Shown in pieces: positions 13,162 to 21,043 of a stretch of DNA of 38,965 nucleotides. The position numbers and the translations under genes are program-made. Origin of the DNA: Terriglobales bacterium (lineage in GTDB: Bacteria; Acidobacteriota; Terriglobia; Terriglobales; Acidobacteriaceae); the NCBI GenBank assembly GCA_035764005.1, contig DASTZZ010000121.1, positions 1 to 38,965 of the forward strand. Reading direction: 5' to 3'. Position 1 is the stretch's first letter; every line of letters starts with the position of its first letter. The notes beneath the pieces are model-generated. The model ran no database searches and was not told the DNA's origin. It saw only the letters and a program-made list of their open reading frames with translations.

Positions 13162-14058
13162 TCAGTAAACTGACGGGGCGGTAACTTTCTTGACAACCTC
13201 TCGCGAAACAGGCCGTCCGAGAATATCTTTGCTTTCCTCACGAAACGTCACACTGTCGCCGCTGATCTTCACCACGCTGCCGTCGTAAAGAACGTCGTTC
13301 TCATGAAGCGGGTACGAATGTTTGCCGGCGTTTTCTACAAGCGCCAAATTGCCCTCTTTCATCTGCACCACACCCTTTAACACAATCTGGTCGACAACCA
13401 AGCAGCGTTTGCCTGTAGTGCAACTGGAGTCCCGAGTTCCTGCAGCGACTAGTGGATTCAAGAACGGATCGCGCTTGCCTGGACTCGGCAGCTTCATAGG
13501 CTCGTTCTGTACGACAGCAGGAGCTGGAGGCGCAGGTTTCGTTTCCGGTTCCGCCGGCTTTGCTTCCGCCTTGGCTTGGACCGGCGCGGCCTTTGCTTCT
13601 GATTTCTTTGGTTCCGGTTTTGGTTCCTGTTTTGCCAATTCTTTCTTGGGCTTCTGTGTTTTGGGAACAGCCGGCGTTACACCTTTTGGCTCCGTTTTGG
13701 CCTGAACTGCTTTGGCCTGAACTGCCTTGGTTTGAACTGCCTTGGCCTGAACCGGGGAACTGTTCTTGGGCTTGGCAGCCGTTTGCGATGGGGAAGCCTT
13801 ATGCTGGTTCCCACTTTGGGCCTGAACCGGTTTAGCCGTCGTTTTTTTCGTCTTGTCTGCATTCTCTGCAGCTGCCAAGGTAGCCTTCGTCTTTGGAACG
13901 AACGGATTCTTTCCCACGACCTTAGCTGTTGTTTTCGCCGCCTTCGCGGGTTGCTGGGGACTGCTGCTAACCGTCTGAGAGGCTGGGGCATTCTGCGCCA
14001 CCGCCAATCCGGCCAGCAACGCCGTACTCAGAATGTAACTGGGTACTCGCATAATCAT
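13162..14058 (-). CDS. pilP: PilP-like type IV pilus assembly protein with long repeat linker
   Basis: This 298-residue protein has three parts. A signal peptide (about 1-22) comes first. A very long Ala/Lys/Pro/Gln-rich linker (about 25-190) follows and contains tandem V-Q-[AT]-K-A units at 103-121. The C-terminal PilP domain (about 193-298) begins G-K-R-D-P-F and continues V-D-Q-I-V-L-K-G-V. PilP links the PilN/PilO inner-membrane complex to the PilQ secretin. Two points are odd: there is no lipobox cysteine after the signal peptide, although many PilP proteins are lipoproteins, and two cysteines (in S-S-C-T-T-G-K-R-C) may form a disulfide. The alternative ATG at 14052 has better spacing to an AAGGA sequence. 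Confidence 0.85.
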   Translation of the reverse strand: MIMRVPSYILSTALLAGLAVAQNAPASQTVSSSPQQPAKAAKTTAKVVGKNPFVPKTKATLAAAENADKTKKTTAKPVQAQSGNQHKASPSQTAAKPKNSSPVQAKAVQTKAVQAKAVQAKTEPKGVTPAVPKTQKPKKELAKQEPKPEPKKSEAKAAPVQAKAEAKPAEPETKPAPPAPAVVQNEPMKLPSPGKRDPFLNPLVAAGTRDSSCTTGKRCLVVDQIVLKGVVQMKEGNLALVENAGKHSYPLHENDVLYDGSVVKISGDSVTFREESKDILGRPVSREVVKKVTAPSVY

Positions 14059-14063
14059 TTTCC

Positions 14064-14723
14064 TTAACTCGCCTGTTTCACCGGTTGGCCGGGAGCCGTA
14101 GTCGCCGGCTTCGCAGCCGACCCGTGGCTGAAGAATGTTTTGGCGGTACAGGAGACTACGACCGTCTCTCCGGGCGCATACTGATACTTGCGCTTAACCA
14201 CGGATGGAGCCTTGCTCCCGATGCCCGACATCTTCAAACCATCGATGTTCACGATGCGCTCCATCGTGCCAACTTTTTCGAAGAAGTTGAGCATCGCGAA
14301 GTACGGGCCGTCCACCTCGATGTCGAACGGAACTTCGGTGTAATACTGCTTGGCATTTTCCGGTTTTGACACATAACTGCGAATCTCAACACCGGTCTCC
14401 TGAGCGTCGTTCTGCAAATCGCGGATGAACTGATCGGCACTCTTGTCTTCAGGAACGATCTCCTTCTGTCGTTCCATCTGCCGCTGCAGAGATTCGATTT
14501 GCACTTCGAGCTGCTTAAGCTGTCCCTCGTAGGGCTTCAGCCGGGCATTGTCTGCTTCCTGAGCCTTGACTTTTTCCATGGCCGCGTCGTTCGCCGCCCG
14601 CATCGCCGCCAAACCCGTCATGTTCGGGATAAAACCGTACCAAGCGGCAGCGAAGATCGCCGCGCCCGCCGCGATCAGTACTCCGAGTCGCGCAATGAAT
14701 GGAAGTTCGTTGAATTTCGCCAT
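14064..14723 (-). CDS. pilO: Type IV pilus inner-membrane protein PilO
   Basis: This 219-residue bitopic protein has a short cytoplasmic N-terminus, one membrane helix (about 10-32), a coiled coil (about 40-95) and a periplasmic ferredoxin-like domain ending near residue 190. The wording P-F-D-I-E-V-D-G-P-Y-F-A-M-L-N-F-F is typical of PilO. It pairs with PilN in the alignment complex. It starts 16 bp after the pilN stop and ends 5 bp before pilP, so the genes are co-transcribed. Confidence 0.93.
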   Translation of the reverse strand: MAKFNELPFIARLGVLIAAGAAIFAAAWYGFIPNMTGLAAMRAANDAAMEKVKAQEADNARLKPYEGQLKQLEVQIESLQRQMERQKEIVPEDKSADQFIRDLQNDAQETGVEIRSYVSKPENAKQYYTEVPFDIEVDGPYFAMLNFFEKVGTMERIVNIDGLKMSGIGSKAPSVVKRKYQYAPGETVVVSCTAKTFFSHGSAAKPATTAPGQPVKQAS

Positions 14724-14739
14724 TGAATACTCCCTACAG

Positions 14740-15351
14740 CTACGATTTCTTTCCTGCGTTCACGGATTGCTTTTCGCAGATCAGGCTGAAGTTGAAGGCC
14801 TGAATTTTCGTCTGTTGTTCATCCTGATATGTTTCTTTGATTTCGACCGACTTGAAATAACCAGTCTTCATCAAGTTCGTCATCAGGTTAGCGACGCCAG
14901 TTGTGCTGAGCGCCACACCAGACACATCTACCTTGTCGCCGGCGTCGGTCATCGCGTTGAGCCAGACCTCATCGGTTTTGTTTACCGTCGCGCTGACCAT
15001 GGTCATCAAATCAACCGGGCCGGTTTGGGCTGCGCGCAACGAATCGATCACCTTTACGCGGCCTTCATATTCGTCCCTCACCGCCTGGCGCTGTTGGAAT
15101 CGAGCCTTTGTCTCTGCGAGCTTTTGCGCTTCCTGCTGCGCTCGATTCATCTGCGCTTTGATCCGGGCCGCTTCAGACGTTAGCTGCCCCTGATACCACC
15201 AGATCGCTGCGCCAGTCACGGCCAGAACGATGATGGCCGCAAGTGCGTTGACGGAATTCGGCGACCCTGTCGCTTCGAATTCGAGTCCGGTGGCTGCAGC
15301 CGAACGTTTGGTTTTCGATTTCGGTTTGCCGAGCAGATTGATGCGAATCAT
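14740..15351 (-). CDS. pilN: Type IV pilus inner-membrane protein PilN
   Basis: This 203-residue protein begins M-I-R-I-N-L-L, the short cytoplasmic motif by which PilN binds PilM. A membrane helix (about 35-54), a coiled coil and a periplasmic domain follow. The start overlaps the pilM stop as ATGA, indicating translational coupling. An unusual Thr/Gly-containing stretch separates the N-terminal motif from the membrane helix. Confidence 0.93.
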   Translation of the reverse strand: MIRINLLGKPKSKTKRSAAATGLEFEATGSPNSVNALAAIIVLAVTGAAIWWYQGQLTSEAARIKAQMNRAQQEAQKLAETKARFQQRQAVRDEYEGRVKVIDSLRAAQTGPVDLMTMVSATVNKTDEVWLNAMTDAGDKVDVSGVALSTTGVANLMTNLMKTGYFKSVEIKETYQDEQQTKIQAFNFSLICEKQSVNAGKKS

Positions 15352-16406
15352 AGCGTCTCAAAACTCCTGAGGGCGAGGCCGACCGCTACCGCCAACTGGC
15401 CTGCATTTCTTTCAATGAGTTCCATGTTGGAACTGCTTCCGTTGCGCTGAATTCGTTGGAACGGATTCAGAATCTCTACCGGCATCGAGAACTCCTGGCG
15501 CAAGGCTTCAGTGAGTCCGGGAACAATGGACGAACCACCTGCCAGGTAAATTTTCTCGATGTGCTGCCCCGCGGCTGTCGCGCGGAAAAAGTCGAAAGTC
15601 TTCTGGATTTCCAGGACAATGATCTCGGTCACCTGCTGCAACACCGGCAGCTTGGCATCGTCGCTGACTTTGGCAACCTTCTCACCCAGCTTGAAACCTT
15701 CGGCATCGTCGAAGCTGAGATCGAGTTCCTTCTGCAGCGCGTCGGTGTACTGATTTCCGCCAACGCTGACGTCGCGGGTAAATAGCGGCGTGCTGCCCTT
15801 GACGATGTTGATGTTCATCACGCTCGCGCCCAGATTCAATAAGGCAACAGTCGAAGTAGGAGATGGCTCGTAGTTGTACTCATAGCAGTTCTGCAACGCG
15901 AAAGCGTCGATGTCAACGACCTCAGGAACCTTGCCCGCGAGCGAGAGCACGTTCGTATAGTTCAGAATTTTGTCTTTCTTCACTGCGGCGAGGAGCACAT
16001 CCATCTGCGGCTCGTCCGGGTTGTCGGAAAGGACCTGGTAGTCGATATTCACGTCGTTCATATCGAATGGGATGTATTGCGCCGCTTCGGTCTGCAGAAT
16101 ATCCGGAACTTCCTCTTCCGGAACTGTCTGCATAGCGATCTTCTTGACAATGACCGAGTGACCGCTCACCGCTGTCGCGACCAGCTTCGAGCTGAACTTG
16201 CGCTCGCTGAACAGCTTCGAGATGGCACTCGATACGCTGCCTGAGTCGACGATCATCGAGTCCACGACAATATCCGATCCCAGCCTCTCAAGCCCAATAT
16301 GGGAAACGTGGACTTCGCCTTTGACCTTCTTCAGCTCGACAGCCTTGATGCTGCTCGAACCGATGTCCAGGCCGACAATTGATTTTTGCGATCCGAATCC
16401 GAACAT
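15348..16406 (-). CDS. pilM: Type IV pilus assembly ATPase-like protein PilM
   Basis: This 352-residue cytoplasmic, actin-like protein shows V-G-L-D-I-G-S-S-S-I-K-A-V-E at the N-terminus (phosphate loop 1), L-N-L-G-A-S in the middle and the adenosine motif L-A-G-G-S-S-I-V-P-G-L near residue 290. It binds the PilN N-terminal peptide and forms the cytoplasmic ring of the pilus machine. It follows the HTH gene by 16 bp and overlaps pilN by 4 bp. Confidence 0.96.
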   Translation of the reverse strand: MFGFGSQKSIVGLDIGSSSIKAVELKKVKGEVHVSHIGLERLGSDIVVDSMIVDSGSVSSAISKLFSERKFSSKLVATAVSGHSVIVKKIAMQTVPEEEVPDILQTEAAQYIPFDMNDVNIDYQVLSDNPDEPQMDVLLAAVKKDKILNYTNVLSLAGKVPEVVDIDAFALQNCYEYNYEPSPTSTVALLNLGASVMNINIVKGSTPLFTRDVSVGGNQYTDALQKELDLSFDDAEGFKLGEKVAKVSDDAKLPVLQQVTEIIVLEIQKTFDFFRATAAGQHIEKIYLAGGSSIVPGLTEALRQEFSMPVEILNPFQRIQRNGSSSNMELIERNAGQLAVAVGLALRSFETL

Positions 16407-16422
16407 TTGCTACGCCTCGCTA

Positions 16423-16662
16423 TTAAGCCCCTGCGGCAGCCCGCGCCGCCCTGGGCTTCTTCTTGGTGCTCTTGGTTTCCCCAGCCGTGCTTTTCTCTTC
16501 CATCCACTGGTCGAGGATGGTTTTCTTGAATTTCCAGCGGTTGCCGAGCTTGAACGCGGGGATCCGTTCCTCAGAAACGTACTTGTAGAGCGTGTCGGGA
16601 CTAACGCCCAGGTACTGCGACGCCTGGCGGATGTTCATCACTTCACGCGAATCTGCTGCCAT
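16423..16662 (-). CDS. Excisionase-type helix-turn-helix protein at the head of the pil operon
   Basis: This 79-residue protein has an HTH_17/excisionase (MerR-like) domain at about 9-55: I-R-Q-A-S-Q-Y-L-G-V-S-P-D-T-L-Y-K-Y and later A-F-K-L-G-N-R-W-K-F. A Lys/Ala-rich basic tail (about 58-79) follows. GAGGAAAGGG lies upstream of the ATG. Because it is the first gene of the pilM-Q transcript and no integrase is near, a transcriptional or DNA-architectural role in pilus control is more likely than phage excision; this is inference. Its target could be the repeats in its own upstream region. Confidence 0.85.
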   Translation of the reverse strand: MAADSREVMNIRQASQYLGVSPDTLYKYVSEERIPAFKLGNRWKFKKTILDQWMEEKSTAGETKSTKKKPRAARAAAGA

Positions 16663-16826
16663 AGATGCCTAGCCCTTTCCTCGAAAAAATCTGCCCAAGC
16701 GGGTTCTCGCTTGACTCTCAACAGCTTTCGCCTGATCGGAGCATTCGCGGGAATTCGCTTCTGGCCGGGGCCTCAAATTAGAGGAAGAATCCTCTGCTTT
16801 CTCGGGGGGAAACTTAAGGTAGCCGT

Positions 16827-16857
16827 GTTATACCTCGGTTCGTACCCGGTGTGTCAA
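16827..16857 (-). promoter_or_regulatory. Sigma70-type promoter of HTH-pilMNOPQ
   Basis: On the minus strand a perfect TTGACA (16852-16857) and TATAAC (16827-16832) are 19 bp apart, slightly longer than ideal. The predicted leader to the HTH gene is about 155 nt. Confidence 0.6.
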
Positions 16858-16867
16858 GGCAGAGTTG

Positions 16868-16917
16868 CCGGTTTCTTCGGGTTTCTTCCGGTTTTCTCCG
16901 GAAATTAGTACATGTAC
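16868..16917 (-). promoter_or_regulatory. Phased 10-bp direct repeats and a palindrome upstream of the pil promoter
   Basis: Three and a half tandem decamers of the type CCGGTTTCTT occupy 16868-16901, beginning 10 bp upstream of the -35 box. The perfect palindrome GTACATGTAC lies at 16908-16917. Repeats spaced by exactly one helix turn in this position are typical of an activator binding site. The binding protein is unknown. Confidence 0.55.
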
Positions 16918-17104
16918 CTTGGTGTTATTTGCGAGATGATGTGTCGCTCGGCTTTTAAGAACACAAGGGATTGTGGTGTTGATGCAGATGGGGCGAAATT
17001 ATGACCGACACTTTCGTAAGGAGCGCGTAGGGGCAAAAGAAAAAGGCCCTAGTTCTTTCCTCAATTGCGATTTCCGACGCGGCTGGAAGGTTGCAGTTAT
17101 CCAT

Positions 17105-17494
17105 TCAGCGGCCCACGTATTCACGAGCGGTAATCACACGAATGCCTCTGTATTGCCGGACGTCGAGGATGTCCCGATCGCCCGAGATGATCACGCTAGC
17201 CCCTGCTCGCAGAGCGCATTCGAAGATCATGTCATCTTTCGGATCCCGGCAGACATTGTGCAGGTCGCCTTTGAGTGCCACGTGCTTCGCTGCGACAAGA
17301 TAGCTCCGTAAGATTGAGCGAATGTCCCGATCAGTCCAGCCAAACTTAGAGGCTAGGATGATAGATATCTCCGATACAATCTCGTCACAAAAACCAATCT
17401 GGTCGTAGATATAGGCTTGGTCAAGCGCTTGAAGAGGTACGCCGCCAAAATGAAATCCTGAGATCCAGATTCCTGAATCCAGGACCACGATCAC
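17105..17494 (-). CDS. PIN-domain toxin (COG1569-like) of a type II toxin-antitoxin pair
   Basis: This 129-residue protein fits a PIN ribonuclease. The first Asp is in V-V-L-D-S, a Glu follows in C-D-E-I-V-S-E, and Asp residues lie in R-D-P-K-D-D and S-G-D-R-D-I, the acidic cluster that holds the metal. Such toxins cleave RNA. Translation starts at a GTG that overlaps the antitoxin stop (GTGA), so the two genes are coupled. It is the last gene of the lysS-decarboxylase-antitoxin-toxin series. Confidence 0.85.
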   Translation of the reverse strand: MIVVLDSGIWISGFHFGGVPLQALDQAYIYDQIGFCDEIVSEISIILASKFGWTDRDIRSILRSYLVAAKHVALKGDLHNVCRDPKDDMIFECALRAGASVIISGDRDILDVRQYRGIRVITAREYVGR

Positions 17495-17763
17495 TTGCGT
17501 TTCCTTTTCGGAACGCGAGATCTAAGTTCATCGACAAGACGTTCCACATCCGTCTCGCCTAGACCCAGCTCGCCATCCGAGTTGGCCCGCACTCGCTCAA
17601 GGCGCCGGTGAATACCTTCCAATCTGTAAAGGCGAAAGGCCTCTCGAAACAGCTCACTGATACTGCGGCTCTCTCGGCGCGCGATTTGATCCACCTGTCG
17701 AGCCAAACCTTCCGGAAAGCTAACGGAGAAAACTCTCGACCTGCGACCTTGAGAAATGTTCAT
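17491..17763 (-). CDS. Ribbon-helix-helix antitoxin
   Basis: This 90-residue protein starts with a RHH DNA-binding fold: V-F-S-V-S-F-P-E-G-L-A-R-Q-V-D (ribbon and first helix) and S-R-S-I-S-E-L-F-R-E-A-F (second helix). A charged C-terminal arm that would wrap the toxin follows. The frame is open to 17817; I chose the ATG at 17763 because the RHH fold then lies at the N-terminus, as in the family. The upstream part between 17764 and 17817 is the probable promoter region. Confidence 0.82.
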   Translation of the reverse strand: MNISQGRRSRVFSVSFPEGLARQVDQIARRESRSISELFREAFRLYRLEGIHRRLERVRANSDGELGLGETDVERLVDELRSRVPKRKRK

Positions 17764-17817
17764 GCATCCATTATCGCAGATCGTATGAATTTGTAATACA
17801 GCTTCAAATAAGCTCAT

Positions 17818-19227
17818 TCATCGTCGCGCGGCCCAATCGAGGCGATTGAGGAGTTCCTGTAAATGTGACTGCTGCGTGAGATAGCTGATGATCATCACGC
17901 GGATCACAGTCTGGCCGTTCACTCGCGTGGTTGAGATCCAATGTTTGCCCTCCCGCGTTACCTCGCCGACAATCCGCTCCAACCGCTCGGTCTGATCTCC
18001 TGAAAGCTTCTTCAGGCGGAGGTTAAAAATCGGAAGCATGGGTTCGCAAAATAGCTCAAAGCTGGGGGAGCGGCGAACCTGATCGGCAAACCAGCGGGCA
18101 AGCTGTATCTGATTATCGATGTGCTGCTCATAAGCTTCACGTCCGTGGATGCGCAACGTGAGCCACAGCTTGAGCGAGTTCATACGGCGCGTCCACTGCG
18201 TACTGATAGCGAAGTTGTCGGGAGGAAGTTGTGCCGTCCCTTTGGGCATGTAGGGAGTCGTGACCGCGAATGCAGATTTCAGAGTTTCCGGGTGGGAAGT
18301 GAGAATGACTCCTGCGGCAAAAGGCATAGCCAGCCACTTATGAGGATCGACGGTGACGGAATCTGCGAACTCGATTCCGCGCACCAGGTCGCGATGACGA
18401 TTGCTGAAAATTGCCGCAGCCCCGTAAGCACCGTCGACATGCATCCAGATGTCGTTTTTGCGGCAAATCTTCGCAACAGCAACTAAATCGTCAATTGCGC
18501 CGGAATTCGTAGTGCCCGCAGTCGCAACCACGCAGAATGGAAGCTCCCCCCTGCTCTTGTCCTCCTGAATCGCGCGCTCGAGCTCATCGAGTTCAATTTG
18601 AATTCGTGCCGTAACCGGAATCCGGCGGACTGCTTTACGGCCGAGCCCTAGCAGACCTGCAGATTTATCCAGCGAATGGTGAGCTTCTGATGAGGCATAA
18701 GCAACGGGTTGGCCTTGCAGAGAGCGGACGCCGTGATTCATCACGTCGGGAAATTTCGAGGCGAGAGCCAAGGCCAGCGCGGAATAATTCGCTTCATTGC
18801 CACCGCTCGTAAATGTGCCGCTAAATGGGCCGTTCCATCCGACTCGTTCCCCGATCCAGCGCACCGTCTCCAGCTCGATCTTTGACGCGAGTTGCGAGCG
18901 GGCCAACGTCGCCAGTTGCGGATTCAGTGCAGCAACCAGCGCCTCGGCAAGCACGCCGATGTACGTAGGAGTCGGGTTCATCAGCCCGAAGTAGTTGGCG
19001 CTGGGAACGTGAAAGCCTCGATTAACCAGCTCACGGCAGACGTCATCGAGGACTCGGACTGCATCGGAGCCCATTTCGGGAAGGGAGTTGTGCAACTCCT
19101 CGAAACTGCGCTCCTCCTCCGGCAACTGCACCGGCCGGGTGTGCAGCGTCTCGAAATAACGGTCGATATGATTGATTAGGTTGTAGCCGAGCCGGCGACG
19201 TTTTTCCGAATCGAGTTCGAAGCCCAC
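17818..19227 (-). CDS. Group II PLP-dependent amino acid decarboxylase
   Basis: This 469-residue protein belongs to the aromatic/glutamate/diaminobutyrate decarboxylase family. The PLP lysine is in D-P-H-K-W, with S-S-E-A-H-H-S-L-D-K-S upstream and A-T-A-G-T-T-N-S-G-A and H-V-D-G-A-Y-G-A in between. The substrate cannot be read from sequence: aromatic amino acids, glutamate or diamino acids are all possible. It starts at a GTG only 2 bp after the lysS stop, so it is translationally coupled to lysyl-tRNA synthetase. That raises lysine or a relative as a candidate substrate, by context only. Confidence 0.9.
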   Translation of the reverse strand: MGFELDSEKRRRLGYNLINHIDRYFETLHTRPVQLPEEERSFEELHNSLPEMGSDAVRVLDDVCRELVNRGFHVPSANYFGLMNPTPTYIGVLAEALVAALNPQLATLARSQLASKIELETVRWIGERVGWNGPFSGTFTSGGNEANYSALALALASKFPDVMNHGVRSLQGQPVAYASSEAHHSLDKSAGLLGLGRKAVRRIPVTARIQIELDELERAIQEDKSRGELPFCVVATAGTTNSGAIDDLVAVAKICRKNDIWMHVDGAYGAAAIFSNRHRDLVRGIEFADSVTVDPHKWLAMPFAAGVILTSHPETLKSAFAVTTPYMPKGTAQLPPDNFAISTQWTRRMNSLKLWLTLRIHGREAYEQHIDNQIQLARWFADQVRRSPSFELFCEPMLPIFNLRLKKLSGDQTERLERIVGEVTREGKHWISTTRVNGQTVIRVMIISYLTQQSHLQELLNRLDWAARR

Positions 19228-19229
19228 GT

Positions 19230-20783
19230 TTATCCGCCCGTGCCGGTCGCTTCTTCAGCGATTTCTTCCTGCTTCTGGGGACGCAGCAGCGGAAATAGGA
19301 TCACGTCGCGGATCGACTTCGAATCGGTGAGAAGCATCGTCAGGCGATCAATGCCGATCCCTTCTCCTCCTGCCGGGGGCATTCCGAATGACAGGGCGCG
19401 AATGTAGTCTTCGTCCATCGCATGCGCTTCTTCGTCGCCGCGCTCTCTCTCGGAAAGTTGCTGCTCGAATCGGCGACGCTGCTCTTCTGGATCGTTCAAC
19501 TCGCTGAATGCATTCCCGAGTTCCAGTCCACCGATGAAAATCTCGAAGCGTTCGACCCAATCCGGCTCGTCTTTCTTATTCTTCGACAGCGGCGAAATTG
19601 CGACCGGGAAGTCATAAAGAATCGTCGGTTGCCAAAGATGTTCCTCAGCGACGGTTTCGAACATGTTTGCGATCGTCTTACCGGCAGGCTCTGCCGGATC
19701 GTAGGGCATATGCGGCGTGTGCGTCGCATTCAAACGATCAACCAGTTTGCGAACCGAAGCAGCGTCGGCGAAATCGCTCATCTGGGGAGCAGGCGCAGAG
19801 TTCTCCGGCCAATATTTAATAATGGCTTCGCGCATCGACAGGCGCTGCCAATTCCCAAAATCGATCTCGCGTCCCTGATAACTCACAACTGTGCTTCCAT
19901 TCACTTCACGAGCAACGTGCGCGAGCATCTCTTCGGTCAGAGACATCAGGTCGTGATAGTCGGCATATGCCTGGTAGAACTCGAGCATCGTGAACTCGGG
20001 ATTGTGCTGCGTCGAGATTCCCTCATTGCGAAAGTTTCGATTGATCTCGTACACGCGATCAAGCCCGCCGACGATCAGGCGTTTTAGATAGAGTTCCGGA
20101 GCAATACGCAGGTAGAGATCGATGTCGAGCGTGTTGTGGTGCGTAGTAAATGGACGCGCCGCCGCCCCGCCCGCGATCGGCTGCATCATCGGCGTCTCTA
20201 CTTCGGTGAATCCGCGCGCGTCGAGAAAGGAACGAATGGCCTTCACCACCTTACTGCGCGCGACGAACACATCGCGAACCTCTGGATTCATCGTGAGATC
20301 AACGTATCGCTGCCGATAGCGCAGCTCGACATCCGACAATCCGTGATACTTCTCAGGAAGCGGCAGCAGATCCTTGGCAAGAAACGTAATGTGTTCGACA
20401 TGGACAGAGAGCTCGCCTGTGCGTGTGCGGAACAGATAGCCGCTCACGCCGATGAAGTCGCCAAGATCGAGCAGCTTGTAAAGCTGAAATCCTTTTTCGC
20501 CGACGAAGTCGAGCTTCACATAAATCTGCAGACGCTTGCCCAATTGCTGCAGATGAGCAAATCCAGCCTTTCCCTGGCCGCGAATCGACATCAGTCGCCC
20601 TGCAACTCGCACATTTGAGCGATCGCGTTCGAGCTCCTCGCCGGTGGCTGCTGAATATTTCTCGAGAATCGCTGGAATGGTATGAGTAAAAGCGAATTTA
20701 TGTGGGTAGCTCTCCTGTCCGAGAGCCTCAATCTGCTTCAGCTTTTCGCGACGAAGCTGGTATGTGTTTTCTTCAAATGACAC
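19230..20783 (-). CDS. lysS: Lysyl-tRNA synthetase, class II
   Basis: This 517-residue protein has an N-terminal OB-fold anticodon domain (about 55-165). The class II core shows motif 1 around F-L-D-A-R-G-F-T-E-V-E-T-P, motif 2 F-R-N-E-G-I-S-T-Q-H-N-P-E-F-T-M-L-E and motif 3 G-I-G-I-D-R-L-T-M-L. It charges tRNA-Lys in the cytoplasm. The start is a GTG at 20783 with a TATACT box 6 bp before it and no Shine-Dalgarno sequence, so the mRNA may be leaderless. The C-terminal tail after L-L-R-P-Q is a short acidic extension. No lysine riboswitch is visible upstream. Confidence 0.97.
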   Translation of the reverse strand: MSFEENTYQLRREKLKQIEALGQESYPHKFAFTHTIPAILEKYSAATGEELERDRSNVRVAGRLMSIRGQGKAGFAHLQQLGKRLQIYVKLDFVGEKGFQLYKLLDLGDFIGVSGYLFRTRTGELSVHVEHITFLAKDLLPLPEKYHGLSDVELRYRQRYVDLTMNPEVRDVFVARSKVVKAIRSFLDARGFTEVETPMMQPIAGGAAARPFTTHHNTLDIDLYLRIAPELYLKRLIVGGLDRVYEINRNFRNEGISTQHNPEFTMLEFYQAYADYHDLMSLTEEMLAHVAREVNGSTVVSYQGREIDFGNWQRLSMREAIIKYWPENSAPAPQMSDFADAASVRKLVDRLNATHTPHMPYDPAEPAGKTIANMFETVAEEHLWQPTILYDFPVAISPLSKNKKDEPDWVERFEIFIGGLELGNAFSELNDPEEQRRRFEQQLSERERGDEEAHAMDEDYIRALSFGMPPAGGEGIGIDRLTMLLTDSKSIRDVILFPLLRPQKQEEIAEEATGTGG

Positions 20784-20789
20784 CTGAAA

Positions 20790-20795
20790 AGTATA
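20790..20795 (-). promoter_or_regulatory. Possible -10 box of lysS (TATACT)
   Basis: TATACT on the minus strand is 6 bp upstream of the GTG start and 2 bp from the edge of the large inverted repeat. No -35 consensus is found; that position lies within the repeat. Transcription would start at about the GTG. Confidence 0.45.
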
Positions 20796-20797
20796 TC

Positions 20798-21038
20798 GGG
20801 TGATCGGTCCATGTCGTGATCCGGCCGACCAAATGCAAAACCCGACGCGGATTCCGCGGATGGGACGCGGATCACGCCGAAGTTTTGGGTCAAAGAAATG
20901 TGGGTGCTTTTCAGCGCTCCAAATCTCTGGAAAGGTTTTCTCCCCCGATCCTTCCGCGTGATCCGCGTCCCATCCGCGGAATCCGCGTCGGGTTTCGTTC
21001 TTGGTTCAAATGTTTCCGTGTCCGATGGCCGATCACCC
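20798..21038. repeat. 241-bp nested inverted repeat
   Basis: Inner arms 20839-20880 and 20953-20994 match at 41 of 42 positions as inverted copies, with a 72-bp loop. Outer arms 20798-20812 and 21025-21038 match apart from one inserted base. The inner arms consist of tandem words of the type ACGCGGATTCCGCGGATGGG, while the outer arms use the ATCGGGTGATCGG word also seen at 32396. It fills most of the 316-bp space between lysS and the next terminator. Nothing else is seen in that gap. Confidence 0.95.
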
Positions 21039-21043
21039 AACAA

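Larger units (their letters stand above)
16663..17104. other. 442-bp upstream region of the pil operon
   Basis: No gene is seen. It contains the pil promoter and the phased decamers listed separately. The part from about 16920 to 17104 also receives the end of the PIN toxin transcript, for which I see no clear terminator. Confidence 0.6.

Noticed and set aside
13696-13752. Tandem DNA repeat at 13.7 kb as a separate element
   Set aside because: It is in frame and encodes the V-Q-A-K-A units of the PilP linker, so it is part of the gene.
20784-21043. Lysine riboswitch or T-box upstream of lysS
   Set aside because: The region is an inverted repeat; no conserved L-box or T-box sequence, and the -10-like box lies only 6 bp from the start codon.
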